DNA of 64,000 bases from Seminavis robusta (lineage: Eukaryota; Bacillariophyta; Bacillariophyceae; Naviculales; Naviculaceae). A program made the translations under genes and the position numbers. The DNA lies in assembly GCA_903772945.1 (NCBI GenBank), contig CAICTM010000026.1, positions 1 to 64,000 on the forward strand, in the 5' to 3' direction. The notes beneath the pieces are model-generated. The model searched no databases and had not been told where the DNA came from. It saw nothing but the letters and a program-made list of their open reading frames with translations. Positions within the stretch are counted from its first letter, which is position 1. Every line of letters begins with the position of its first letter. Shown here piece after piece: positions 8,684 through 20,626 of this stretch.

Positions 8684-11205
8684 TTAGACAAGCTCAACAA
8701 GCAAGAGCACGATAGAGCCAGCTCCTAGTGTCACCCATGCAAGAGCCTTGAAGGACGAGACCATGGCAGCAGCTGTGGATGAGCCCACGTTAATTCGAAA
8801 GGTAATGTCCTCTTGACTCTCATCATCATCACCCGTATCATCGGTGGCGTCAAAGTCAGTGGCCGTCAGGTGCACCAGGAGCGTATTGACTCGAGGAATG
8901 ACGTCTAGATACCTCTTGGCAGAAACCAACGTGATCTCCAGAGGATTGTCATCACTCCAACGCAGAATGGTGCGATCGAAACCACCCAGAAACATGTCAT
9001 AGTCATATCCATCCACCCTACCCTGCAGGAACAGGATGGGTACAACTTGACCACCTGCGCTGGGAAGTGTTTCCGAAATGGTACTGTTGCCGTCATTCGA
9101 GCCTTGCAGATTGTTCGTCATGAGAGAAAAGGCTGTCGTGAGCTCTCCCGTGCTCGAGTTGTAACCAAACTTGAGCGATCCAAACGTTCCTCCCAATTCC
9201 ACTGCCTCTTCCAATGTGGTACCGATGGGAATATCGTCACGCGTCAGCTGCACCTGAGGGGGGAAGTACATGACGGGCACCGACTTGGCCCCGTTGCTGC
9301 CCTCGTCGTACACGTAGACGGGCATGTGATCCTGATTGGCTTTGTCGCCCAAAAAGACAAACTGTCGATCCCATACCGCCGAGAATTGACTCTGGTTGTA
9401 CGTGCCAGCGACCGTTGCCAAGTAAAGATAAAAGTAGTCGTCACCACTGCTTTGCAAGAAACGGCGTTTATTCTTGTGACGATGCGGTCGTAGTTGATCC
9501 AACAAGGCGGATTGTCTGGGTGGTTTCCTCTTCTGTCCGGCACTGATAGTTTTCAGTTGACGGCGATTATAGAGGGCTGTAATATCAAAGAGAAAGTGTG
9601 AATAGAAAGGTTTCATTCAAGAATAAGACTTGCATGCATGCACGTACCTGACGAATCAATCCCAACCTCGACGTTGACAATGTCGGTGTTGGAGGTGATT
9701 TCTGATTGAATAATGACTTCCTTCCCAGTATCCTGGACGGATGGGTTGATCAGGAGAGACGGCTCTGGTCCGGTCTCGTCCGTGGCGGCACCAAAGTTGT
9801 CTACTGTGTCTACTGTGTCTGTAGTTGTCACAGTAGTTGTACTAGTTTCTGTCCCTGCCGATGTAGAGCTACCACATACTCCATTTCCTGACGCACTTGA
9901 GGCTGAAGAGGATGGAGCCTTTTTATTCAGGTATGTTGTCATGAAATCCAACCACTCGGGTGGCAGATCAACGACATCGCCGTTCTCGAAGAGATAGCCA
10001 TCAAAAATACGCTTCTTTTGCTTGTACACGCTTGGTAGGGGCCACATGATATGCATACCAGTTCCTTGTGGCGTTCCAGGACCCACACCCCTCGCCACAA
10101 ACATGGCGTTATACTTGTCGATTGCCGTGTCCAATAGTTGCCCAAGAGAGGAATCCTCCGAGGGACTGCACAAGGATCGAAACCCTTGCAAGAAACTGCC
10201 AACATCCACGGCTGAAGGATGCTCCCCACCAGAATTGTCCAGATAGGAGTCAAAGGACACGGAAGAAACCCTTGCCCTGTGCAAGTTGGTGTGGAAATCT
10301 TCATCGTAGGTTTCCTGATCTGCTAGAATGTTCTTCATTGTGGCAAAGAGATCCTCCAAGGCAGTGTAAAACGTCTGGAACTGATTGGTGCCAACCAATG
10401 CCATGGTCTTTGGTGCTTGATGCTTGAATGAACCTTGTTTCTCTTGCAAGAAGGTATCATGAAAATCCTTGGCCATGTCAAGTGCACTGTCTACGTTTTC
10501 TAGCTCTCTGTAAGCCCACCCATGTCCAGGTTCCGTCGCCTCACTGGCCAAGACGTATTTTGATACCTTTTGATACTCGTTCAGTGCCAAGACCGCCGAC
10601 ATGAGGCATGCATCAAACCCAATCACATCGAGTTGGCCTGGTGCTCCGTCCACTTCAGAGAGTGCCGACTCTATGGCATAGACAATGTTCTTGTTGCTCT
10701 GAATCAATCGGCGTCTTGTTCTCCAGTTTTCGTCGCCTCCATATCCCGCAAATCCAGCCCCGTGCGAGGAAAGGATCAAGAAGGTGTCCACGGTTTCGTG
10801 TCCCCTGGAAAGACAATCTGTCAAAGCGTGCACCACAAAGTCGTACAGGGCTTGGGGGTGATCGCTGTTGACCTCTCCCAAGTTCGTGTCGACAACCATT
10901 TCGTCGTTGTCGTGGTCATATACCGAATAGGTAACTCCATCGTCATTTCGGCCATCAAAGTAGACCCATGTTGTCACAGAGTCCTCTCGAATACCCCTGG
11001 ATTCGATCAGCTCTTCAGCATCTTCTTCTAGGAATGACTCTAGATTGTTATCCGCCATTTGGAAAACCATTAGGCAGACCGCACTGCCTCCATCTTGCGC
11101 CGCTACGACCTTTCCGAAGAGTAGAAGAATCGCAGACAGATAGAAGAGACATGTCCTTGAGGAGACCCTGGAACGGTTTCCCATCTTCCTCATCATCATC
11201 TGCAA
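8684..11205 (-). CDS. clostripain-family (C11) cysteine protease, secreted/anchored
   Basis: Two exons, 11205..9648 and 9576..8684, with a 71-bp GT-AG intron (phase 1); 816 residues. An N-terminal signal peptide (CLFYLSAILLLFGKVVAAQ) precedes the C11 peptidase domain. The predicted catalytic dyad is H148 in SSHGAGF and C200 in GFDACLM. A Ser/Thr-rich linker (about 425-465) follows, then a beta-rich C-terminal region and a hydrophobic tail ending at the last residue (WVTLGAGSIVLLLVELV) after small residues (SSTAAA), which looks like a GPI-anchor signal. C11 enzymes cleave after basic residues and often self-process; that is family knowledge. The start could also be a downstream Met (M8), but all candidates precede the signal peptide. 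A paralogue with the same architecture lies at 50559. Confidence 0.85.
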
Positions 11206-12399
11206 TAATGATACAGCTTCCTGTGCGGGTACACAAGTGTATCTGTCCCACTGCGCAATCCTACTCCCAGTTCTATCCAGCTGGGTTTATCCGATACCAG
11301 TACCCACTCAACGCAAAGGGTGTTCTATCCGCTATGGGTATTACCATCGCCAGTGAGGGGAAGCAGTTGGATCCAAGGCGTTGTGTTCTGGCGAAAGGGG
11401 TGACATGCCAAAATTATTCCATTCGTGGATAGTTTTTGAGAATAATGCCACATACTGACCAAGGGGGGTTTAGAGTAGGGGGGTTATCCAGGTAAGGTAC
11501 CACAGGATGGACAACTACATGTAAACGTATTCTGGATGAGACACACAGTGACATGACCGGCAAAGCAGCAACTCCTGCAGCTGACCATTTCTTCATCGTA
11601 AATGAAGAAGCTGAAAAATTGGGAGCCCAAGACACCCAATACTTCCACACAATGGTGGCAACGGCTCTGTTTCCTGTCAAAGAGAGGAAAGCCTGGCAGG
11701 CGCCCTGGAAGCAGTGGTATTTCTGACCACCCATGTCAAGCTCCACACATTGATGACTGCAAGAAACTGGCGCGGCTTGTGGAGTTCCTGTGGGCATTGC
11801 TTCCCAATTATGAAGGACAGGATAGCTCCAGGTGAAGAAAGCATTTCAGAGCAGCACTTCTGAACCTCAAGGAGCCACATTTGGATGGCTAGACAACAAC
11901 AACAATGCATTGTTCCCTATCCACAGGAGTGTGTTGTGGAATGACGAGGCAGTGGCCGGATTGATTGACTTGACTCAACTCAGTGAGAAAAAAGTATCAA
12001 GTAATGAACCAGCAGGTGAACCCAGAAAACGACCAAGCCAAAAGCCCATTACTTTACTTAATAAATCTGTTCTTTGATTACGATTGAATAGGACATTGCC
12101 TGTCAGTCAATCTAGCTAGGTAGCTGTTGCCTTCTTTAGGCACAATGGCGTTGTAACTGCTTGTCAATTGAACAACTCATGCTATAGTATTTGCTTTCAA
12201 TACCGCTAAAGAATTAACATTCACATGAATCTAATACTCCGCCTGCTTTGAGTACAGCGAAAGCGTTATGTAAATATCATTGAGCCCAAACCTGCATCCA
12301 CGAAGCCGATGGCCCTGGCAAATGGCAAAGACAAGATCATCTTCGACGACACAACTCACCGCTACCTACCCATCAGCATTGGTGATTGTATGAACGACC
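11206..12399. other. intergenic region containing a retroelement scrap
   Basis: About 1.2 kb between the divergent C11 protease and RAD17-like starts. Apart from the Copia reverse-transcriptase remnant at 11553..11835 it shows no gene. Both 5' regulatory regions must lie within it. Confidence 0.5.
11553..11835 (+). pseudogene. degenerate Copia reverse transcriptase fragment
   Basis: From ATG 11553 the frame reads a segment (TPAADHFF...QYFHTMVATALFLSKR) that lines up with the same stretch of the Copia RT in this window (APADLFSS...ETYHTFAAKLLFLCKR). Homology then hops frame (EAVVFLTTHVK) and returns (IDDCKKLARLVEFLWA), so at least two frameshifts are present. This is the C-terminal connection region of a Copia RT, truncated at both sides. 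It belongs to a different copy from the element at 23-31 kb. Confidence 0.55.
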
Positions 12400-14691
12400 A
12401 TGTCATCGCAAGATGTTTCCTCGTCGCAGAGATCCACCGGTAGTAAACGGCGTCGTCGATCGGCACCTCCTCCAGGACGGCTGGGATGGCCTGGTGGCTT
12501 GACCCAATCCAGTGGTTCTCTTTCTCAGCCCAACAACAACAGCAATAACACCACCCACAAGAGAAAACGCTCGTCCTCACAATCGTCTATTCCAAAACAA
12601 CATCATGACAACAGTAACGACGATTCCTCGTTGTGGACGGAAAAGTACACCCCCACGTGTCGCAAAGAACTCTGTGTGGCTCCCAAGAAAATCCAAGAAG
12701 TGTCCGATTGGTTGGACGACAATGACAATAAGAATCCATTTCGGTTGCTCATTTTGGTCGGACGACCGGGCATTGGAAAATCCACGCTAATACGAGTCTT
12801 GGCGCAAGAAGCCAATGTGGAATTGTTGGAATGGAGCGAGACTTACTCGTCGTGGTCCAACCATGTGGAATCCTTGTCGCCACTCCAGTCTTTTGGCAAA
12901 TTCCTCCAACAAAGTGGAGCGGGATTTTCCTCGTTGGATTTGCAATTCACCAGCACCACAAGCGCAAATAGTCGCACTACTGCTAACGACACTAGTTTGC
13001 CCCGCAAAAAATTGATTGTCTTGGAAGAACTTCCCAATTTGGCCAATGCCGAAAGTCAAGAACGTTTTCGAGAACTGTTTACGCAACACATTCAAACCTC
13101 GCACATCAAGACGGTCTGGATCTATTCCGATGTCACCGAAGGCAATCACAAACCACAAGATTTGGAGCGACACGTCGATCCTTCCATTTTGTACTCGCAG
13201 TCCCAAATACTGCAAATCAATCCGGCCACCAAAGCGCAACTCAAGAAATCACTCGAACGAATTGCCAAGGCCGAGCAATTCACTCTTTCCAAGGATACTT
13301 GCGAGAAGATGCATTTGCAAAGTGGAGGAGATGTCCGATATGCCATTATGGCACTGCAATTTGATCGAGTGGGACAATCAAACAAGTCTTCTTCTTCTGG
13401 AAGAGGCAAAAAGAAGAAATCTTCCTTTTTTGAAAAGCCCCCAAAAGCCAAACAATCCACAACCACGACGACAATGCCACCACGAGATACGCAGTGGACG
13501 GCATTTCATGCGCTGGGGAAAATACTCTATGCCAAACGACAAGAGCCGTCCAACAACGACAGCATCAGCACAAATCCTCGACAACGCCCTCCCCTCCAGT
13601 TTGACCCCGAAGGTGTCCTCGAACACTGCGATTTAGATCTGGGAAATGCATTGACGTACTTGGGATTTCACTCGGTCGATTTCTTTACGGATATAGAAGA
13701 AATTTCCACGGCAATGGATTTGTATTCCGACGCGTCCTATCTGCTCGAACAAACCACCAATTACAATTATCAACGGCGCAACCTAAACAACAACAATACG
13801 GTTTCCTGTCCCATTTTCCCCGAAGGATACGTCACATCCCTCGCGAGTCGGTCCGTGGGATATGCCAATCATCATCCGGCACCCTCGCGATTTCGGCAAT
13901 TGGATGCTCCCAAGATTTTTGAAATTCGACGCAAACGAACCGATAATGAATACCAGTTGCATCGGTTGCAAAGGCGACTGTCTTCCATGGCAGATGGTGC
14001 AGATGGTGTGTCGCACTTTGTCTTGGATCGACTGCCCTTTCTCCGCATGATTGAACCACAAGGTAAGAAGATTGTGTTGCTTCATTTGTATGGAGTGTAG
14101 CGCAGATCTGGGAGATGCGTGTCGTTTTTCTCACTTTTTGTGGTTGGCTCAGCGGTAACTTCGTCTCTGGACCGACTTCATTCGAGCAATTCGGAACACA
14201 CTGGTCGGTTCGAGGCTTTGCAACAGGAAGAGGAAGCAGCAGCCATGGCACGCCTGCAAAAGGAGCAAGAAGAAATCTTGCAGGCCGATGATATTGAAGA
14301 GTTTGACAGCAGCGATGAGGAGGAGAAAACTGTTGCTGTTGCTGCTGGTCAGTCGCAACAGGACAGAAAGGTGCCCGGATCTTTACAAAACACAAGTGCC
14401 CGACCGGCCACTACACAATCCACACAACCAGCGAAAAAACCATCCAAGCCCGTCTTCAACCCGTACAAGAAGAAGCAACAAAACACACAATCGCAGCAAA
14501 AGCCACCGCCGCAGGTTACCTGGAGCCGTCCGCCCAAACCAGTTACCAAACTGGTCAACCCTTATGCAAGAAAATCAAAAGCTAGTGGTGCTACAGTACC
14601 GAACAACCGCCCTTCTGCTCTTCCGCCTGTAGTGGCGGCGGAGCAAAAACCTCCTGCACGTGAAACGGCCAAGGTCACCGTGGATGTTTAG
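12400..14691 (+). CDS. RAD17: RAD17-like checkpoint clamp loader (AAA+ ATPase)
   Basis: Two exons, 12400..14062 and 14153..14691, with a 90-bp intron in phase 1; 733 residues. A basic, disordered N-terminus (GSKRRRRSAPPPGR) leads into LWTEKYTPTCRKELCVAPKK, the RAD17/RFC entry motif. Walker A is GRPGIGKST with K127. The candidate Walker B region is KKLIVLEELPN, so the usual DE is EE here. The AAA+ core continues to about residue 330 and is followed by the helical RAD17 C-domain. The tail is acidic (DSSDEEE) and then basic with two related motifs (FNPYKKKQ, VNPYARKS). RAD17 with RFC2-5 loads the 9-1-1 clamp at damaged DNA in the nucleus. I chose RAD17 over ELG1/CTF18 because of the opening motif, the Walker A context and the length; that assignment is fairly sure but not certain. 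Confidence 0.75.
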
Positions 14692-14942
14692 CCTGTGCCG
14701 GATGTGCAAGATCCAGTGTCGTAGTTGCTATCATGCCACTACAAGCCCAACAAACAATCACAATACCATCGAAGGACACATGGGTGCAAATATACATAGT
14801 GCTATGTAGGATATTAAGATGCAGGTTTGCCATTGCGAAAGCATTCGCAATGATCCATCGTTTCAGATGCAAAATTGTTGCAAAAGAACCCATTCACAGG
14901 TTCCTTTTGCATTTCTAGTTCAAAACAAAAATGATCCCTTTC

Positions 14943-17405
14943 CTAACGAACCGGAAGAGGAAATAGCTGAGCACCAGAGAGCCCCTCATTCAGCCTGTTG
15001 GCACTGGATCGGGGAATGTAGGGATCAACAGTTCGGTTGTACAGTTCAGCGTAAGAGCCAACCGCAGAGACACAGTCCCGAAGCATTTGCTTCAAAGGAT
15101 CACCAAAGAGCCTTGTCACTGGCATGTTGAAGGAAGTTTCGGAAGTGATGCCTTCTTCTTCAGCATAGATAGTTGCCATGACAATCCAAAACACCCAGTC
15201 ACTCCACTGAACATCATGCATGCGTGTCATCAAGGCAAAAGCATCCATGCCGTTCTGGTCGTAATAGAAGGGGGCGGAAAAGGAAAACCCTTGACCTGTA
15301 GTTTGCTCTCGGTATTGTGCTTGAAGGGTGACTCGGGCACCGGCTACCACATCCACTGTGCCATTCTGCAAGGCAAAATAGGATTCGGTCTGGTCCACCA
15401 GCTCAACATAGACAACATTGTCCTGGTCACCTGCAAAGAGGGAAGCAGCTATGCCTTGACAGAATCCAACGTCAAACCCAGACCAGTCGGTTCCGTTGCT
15501 CGAGTTGACCCCAACTGCGAAAGCTGGACCTCGAGATGGCAGGACACCACAAACCAGATAGCCCCGATCAAGTACAGTTGCCAGGGCGCTGTTGGGAGCA
15601 GGCCCGGGTCCAAGGACATTGAGTCCACCCAAGGGAAATGAATACAACAGGCCAGATGTTTGATCCTTGCTGTACAATCTGTTCAAACCATTACCACGTG
15701 GAACCCTGGGTTTGCTGCCGTACAGATCACCATGGTTACCAAACTCAGAAACCAAAGCCACAAGGAGCGAACCTAGCCTTGTATCGTTTTTGCTGTGGCT
15801 TTGGCTCCCACTCCTCAGGGAACTTGTGACAAGAGATGTCTCATCTTCGGCTACTAGGCCTGACATCAAGTGAGCATTCGCCTTCGTGATATTGTGAGAC
15901 TCTGCAATCAAGAAAGCATTGACAACCAGAGAGGCCAAAGCGGACCATTGTGGGTCACTGTCTCTTGTAGTCAATGCAATTGGGTCCCTTGAGAAGACCT
16001 TTGAGCCAACCTTCCATTCGCCATCATAAGTTTTCAGAAACTTGCTCATCCGATTAAAGGATCCAGCCAGCACATTGCATTTCCCCAAGAGGAAGTTTTC
16101 TTCAAGAAAGCTATCCTGGGCCAGGACACCAGAGGGGTCATTGGTACTAGGAACAATAGCCCCACCTTCCAGAATCTTGGTCAAGGCATCAATGTATGTC
16201 GTGTTCACTACCACACAGATCTTCAAATCGCGACAGTGACCACTGAAACTGTCCAGAGCCTCTGCGCAGTCAACAAAGGATGGAATTCCTGCAAACATCA
16301 TGCCAGTGTACGAAAACGGGGTAGTGAAAGAGAACCCTACGTTGCTGCCTTTCTCGTTGATATCTCGTTCCCTGGTTGGTTTTGAGGCAGAAGGAAAGGA
16401 TGGGCTATGTCAATTCAAACTAGAGTTCCAGGGATGACCAGTTCATTGCTTCACTTACATGCTATGCGTATCTCTGGTAAGCGTTATGTCAATCGAGTTG
16501 TTGGCAAGAAGTATGAACCTTGTACCAAAAGTAACCCACACAGGTTCAATCTTGCTGGAATCTCCGAGTGCTGCCAGTGCCATTGCCCTACAGTATTTCA
16601 CTGTCATTTCATCTTCTACTGGCTGTTTTGTATCATCGTTCCAGGCCCACGCAGGCAAAAGGCCGCACCTGACGTACCCTCGTTCTTTGATCATGTCAAT
16701 AGTTGAACGTGCGTCTGTCACCTCCGAGCTCCCTTGAGCCGTTTTCTTGCTTTCTTCAGGAACATTATGGTCGCCATTGGACAATCCCAATGTCAAGCCG
16801 AGGGCAAGTGCAAGCACACATATCAACAGGAGAGCCAAATTGGCAGGACGGACGAGCTTTCTCTCCGAAGGTACTTCTGTCTTCACAACGTCAGCCTGCA
16901 CGGCCTCTTCCAATACTCTATTCCGTATCTCACTTTCAACTTGTTCCCTAATCTCCTCTTCAATCTGGGCCCTTTCATCCTCAACCTTGACAGCCTCGAA
17001 TAGTGTGGCTGGTGGTGCTTCGGACATGCTTTCGTCCTCACCGGTAATGGCGGGAGCAACTGTTGTCTGATCATCAGCAGACGCACAAATACCGCGTACG
17101 CTAAAGGCTCCAGGGATTCCTGACTCTCTTTGCCTTTGTAGAGTTGGGGTTGGCATTGGCTGAGGTTTTGGGCCGACCAAGTCGGGCTCAGGTAGAAAGG
17201 GGATAGGCCCTCCGGCGTAAGCAACTGGCAGTGGTTGCCCAATGCCTTCAAACCGTTGTGGAAGCAAGAGCTCGTCGTTCTCCATTGTCCGCATGCCCTT
17301 GCATATTGTGACGGTCTCAAGCTGACTGTCTTGTTGGTCACTTGTATCGGACAATTTCCGTTTCATTCCTGGCATGTCGCCGTCGGCAGCCGTTGCTTCA
17401 GCCAT
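14943..17405 (-). CDS. single-pass membrane protein with tandem solute-binding (SBP_bac_3-like) modules
   Basis: Exons 17405..16459 and 16371..14943 join in phase 2 across an 87-bp intron; at least 791 residues. The open frame continues upstream to 17678 with protein-like sequence (KGLKRETAKGTPRAKKSTEK) but no ATG, so an unseen 5' exon is likely; 17405 is the first ATG. The N-terminal part is hydrophilic and Pro/Glu-rich, followed by one TM segment (NLALLLICVLALALGLTLGL, about 189-208). After it come two modules resembling family 3 periplasmic amino-acid-binding proteins. The first starts GYVRCGLLP and includes ITLTRDTHSMERD and FTTPFSYTGMMFAG. The second starts GYLVCGVLP and includes FSFSAPFYYDQNGM. 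The topology suggests a type II protein with both modules outside or in a lumen. No channel pore is seen, so it is not a full ionotropic receptor. A sensory or scavenging role is inference. Confidence 0.7.
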
Positions 17406-18285
17406 TGCCTCCTGTTCGAACACAGTCTTTTCTGGTGCCTTAGCAATGTATCTTTTCTCTGTGCTTTTCTTTGCGCGTGGAGTTCCTTTTGCAGTCTCCC
17501 GCTTCAGACCCTTGATTTTCTCACTGGCAAGGCCATCACCAGGGTTGTCCTTCTTGGTCGACGTGAGTTGCAGCACTATTATTCTGTGCTTGAAAAAGGG
17601 AGACGCCTGGAATCCTTTCCCTCTATTGCACAGTTTGAGACCGGTCTCTGGGAGAGAAGAAAACGAGGCAAGTCCTGTTTATGGTCGGCGTGTCGGCGTC
17701 TTTTGTGAAGGGAGTTTGTTGTACCACTCAACACGCAATGGTTTCCTTGCCCCAGAGATCGTCTCCTCTCTAAGTGTAGCAGTCTCTCGAACAGGAAAGG
17801 TTGAGGGTTCGGGACGGAATTTCTTCATACAATGTTCCACCGAAACTGTGTTGTTGTTGATAATGGATCCCAAGATCGAAGAGGTCGACTGCTCGTGATG
17901 AAATGCTTCAGAGTTCAGAGCATTTCGTTTTTCGATTCTTTCCCATAGACTAGACTATGGGTACGGTACACTTTCACTTTGCGAAGATTCACCCAAAAAA
18001 ACTCTTTTTCGCCAAGTCTTACAAGTAGCTCTTTGTTTTGTCTCCTAACTAATGACGCGTGTTAAATCTCAACTTGATTGAGAATGGTACATCCCGTACA
18101 TCGTGCACTGTAATAATGGTACCGTACGGTACCGCTGCAACTGCAAGCACTCTATTGGAAGATTTTATGAGACGGTACCGATACATGCACAACGCCAGGA
18201 CCCGTCACTCTCGTGTCTCTTTCTGTATGTAAAGATGACTCAGGTCGTCAGGACCCAGTGCCCTCTTGCAGGGTGTGACCACCAG
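17406..18285. other. upstream region of the tandem solute-binding gene
   Basis: Likely holds the missing first exon and promoter of the minus-strand gene at 14943. A possible acceptor (CACAG at about 17585-17589 read on the minus strand) precedes the open frame, but I could not identify a convincing donor or start. A palindromic ggtaccgtacggtacc lies at about 18119-18134. The Harbinger-like element begins at 18286. Confidence 0.4.
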
Positions 18286-18309
18286 GGAGGAGCAGGAAAA
18301 TGCATTACA
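18286..18309 (+). repeat. left terminal inverted repeat
   Basis: Twenty-four bases starting GGAGGAGCAGGAAAATGCAT, matching the reverse complement of 20627..20650 at 22 of 24 positions. Preceded by CAG. Confidence 0.8.
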
Positions 18310-18486
18310 CCACTACACAAGCCATTACACACTACATGCAAGTACTATTTTATAAGGGCATTCAACAAGCTACCCTTTTGGTTGATTACATGAGCACTCA
18401 ACAGGTTGCTCCTAGATTGGTTGGTTGTTGTAGTTGTTTACAGTGTGCCTAACACACATCAAAGCCATGGCTGTTGTTGAGTTTGT

Positions 18487-19401
18487 CTAGTGATGAGGGG
18501 TCAGGTTGTTGTATTCAATATCACCTTTCTTCTTGCCCTTGGCATGCCTCTTCCTCATGACAAAGGATTGAGCTACCCTTTTCTTCCTTTTCTCAGCCAA
18601 GTCAACATGGCAGAACAATGCACCAGACTCAAAGCTGGGGAAGGTAACATTCAAAGTAGAGGGATCAACTGGAAAGGGCAGCTCCATAGTGAATTCTGAA
18701 ATGACATCACCCCTGACATCAAGGATGGACCTGACATACTGCTGCATGGCATGGCGCCTCACATTGGTATCCTCTAGGTTCTCCCTTGTGTGTTGTTGAT
18801 AGAGATAATAGAACTCCCCAGTATCCAAGAGGTCTTGGTGCCACTTCTCACTGATAGTCAGCTTCTTGCCATTCGCAGAGACCATGGTTTCGATGTCGGC
18901 TTCAGTCGCGCCACTGCTGAGCCACACAATGATAGTCACATGGCGAATGCCATGTTCATTCTCCCATTCCTTGACCATCCTCTTCGGCTTCCAAGTAGTG
19001 GGGCCATCCTCTTCGGTAACATCATCCTCATCATCGTTGTCAGCAATGGAAGGAAGCTGCGCAACTGCAGGAGGCCTGGCTGCCACGACAGGTACTTGGT
19101 TGCGAGGAACAAAGCTGGGAAGAATGGGTAGTGGTCCATCATCATCTTGTGGTGGTTGTGGTCCTCTGAGAGCAACACCAGCAGCCATTCCTCTGGCTTT
19201 GTTGAACTGAGAGCGAAACTGGTTTGTGGAGTACTTCTGGAATCGCTCATGCATGGCTCTCACAGCGGCGGGTTGTTCATCAGTGATGGTTCCATTGTGG
19301 AACAGTCGAAGCAGAAACTTGAAGTCGGGACCATCTTGCTTGAAGATGTGCTTCACCGGTTCATTGCCCTTCTTCCCCGGAGCGTTCTTTCTGGAGGACA
19401 T
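18487..19401 (-). CDS. transposon-borne accessory protein, possible DNA-binding
   Basis: Single-exon ORF of 304 residues from ATG 19401 (the open frame extends 13 codons further without another ATG). It sits wholly inside the TIR-bounded element, so I read it as element-encoded rather than as a host gene. The N-terminal part (about 15-75) has a helical, aromatic pattern, DFKFLLRLFHNGTITDE then FQKYSTNQFRSQFNKARGM, that could be a Myb/trihelix-like DNA-binding region. A Pro/Asp-rich linker follows. Residues about 150-200 (HVTIIVWLSSGATEAD then GKKLTISEKW) resemble a small beta-sandwich of the Hsp20/CS kind, though weakly. The C-terminus is strongly basic (RKKRVAQSF then RKRHAKGKKKG), a candidate nuclear localisation signal. 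No frameshift or stop is seen, unlike the transposase next to it. Confidence 0.6.
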   Translation of the reverse strand: MSSRKNAPGKKGNEPVKHIFKQDGPDFKFLLRLFHNGTITDEQPAAVRAMHERFQKYSTNQFRSQFNKARGMAAGVALRGPQPPQDDDGPLPILPSFVPRNQVPVVAARPPAVAQLPSIADNDDEDDVTEEDGPTTWKPKRMVKEWENEHGIRHVTIIVWLSSGATEADIETMVSANGKKLTISEKWHQDLLDTGEFYYLYQQHTRENLEDTNVRRHAMQQYVRSILDVRGDVISEFTMELPFPVDPSTLNVTFPSFESGALFCHVDLAEKRKKRVAQSFVMRKRHAKGKKKGDIEYNNLTPHH

Positions 19402-20040
19402 GGTCGATTGTAGAATGTTGTGGTTATCCTGCTTTGCCAATTGATGTTGATCTGGATTTGTGAGAGGAGAGAGGAGAGAGAAAGAGCGCCATTTTGAAGA
19501 TCGACATCTTGGTTGTCTACTACTGGTATCAGTGGAAGTTTACTGGTTGTGCAGTTTTGTTGGTTGTGCAGTTTTGTGCAGTTCGCTTCAAGGCAATACC
19601 GGCAAGATCGATCTTGCCAGGTAACTTGATGGGATTAAACTTTCAGACGCATGTGGTTCACTGCAAGGCTTAGAGGTCATGCTGGTTCACATGATAGATC
19701 GCGATTTATTTCTTCCTCTCAGTCATGTGGAAGGCGGCCAGGAGGGTGTTGCAGGCGACCTTCCAACGGTCAAACCCAAATTCGCACCAATTGGTGCTCA
19801 CATTTCTAGGCATCAATTTGCAAGGGCGTGCTATGGGTGTGCTTCGCCCGTCACAGAACGCCCCAAAGCACAAATCACCAACTTGGAGGGGCGATATGGA
19901 ATGCCATAAGGTACCAGCATGACCAACATGGGCGGTCCCTTCTTCTACTAGTATTAGCCAGGGCAAAGGAGCCTTATTTGACTAGGAAAGGACCATTCTG
20001 GCTTTCTATATCGCTCCCTCAAAGTGCCGTTCCAGGGCAT

Positions 20041-20537
20041 CAGGACGTCCTGGAACACTTTTTATTAGGGCGTTGTACACTTTTCAGCGCTTTTAATGGT
20101 CCTGGACTGAGGTATGAAATTGGTGTATGTATTCAAACTGGATGGATTGTGTGGATGAATGGTCCCTTCCCTTGTGGCGAATGGGTTGATATTGCCATTT
20201 CTTTGTCATCTTTGGTCCACATGTTTGAGGGAGATGAGAGAGCTGTGGCTGACAAAGGGTACAGGGGTATCCTCAGTTCTTTGACTGCCCATGGCGACAC
20301 CTTGACAATCAACAACAGACTAGCAGGAAGGCTCTTGCAAGGGCCAGGCACGAATGTGTCAATAGGAGACTCAAGGAATGGGGCTGCCTCCTTCAGAGGT
20401 GGCGCCATTCCCTTGATAAACATGGTAAGATGGCCCATGCTGTGGCCAACATTGTGCAGCTCCAGATCATGGACCGGCCAATGTGGCAGGTGGAGTACTA
20501 TGATAGAGTCGACAATGAGTTTGACTTTGATTATTAA
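20041..20537 (+). pseudogene. Harbinger/PIF-type (DDE_4) transposase, C-terminal remnant
   Basis: The plus strand reads FNGPGLRYEIGVCIQTGWIV, then NGPFPCGEWVD and VADKGYRG in one frame. These are the central motifs of DDE_4 transposases, and the Asp of ADKGY is the expected second acidic residue. Homology then continues one frame over (ARARHECVNRRLKEWG, then FRHSL-like WRHSLDKHGK and AVANIVQLQI), ending at TAA 20535..20537. A single frameshift near 20290-20312 therefore separates the two halves. The N-terminal helix-turn-helix part and first catalytic Asp region are not recognisable upstream. The copy is very unlikely to make active transposase. Confidence 0.65.
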
Positions 20538-20626
20538 ATAGTTTGTAGTTACTCTAGTTGCAGCCTCACTATTAGCCATAGCATTGACAGTCAACAACCA
20601 ACCAGTCTGCTCAGGTGTGTAATGCT

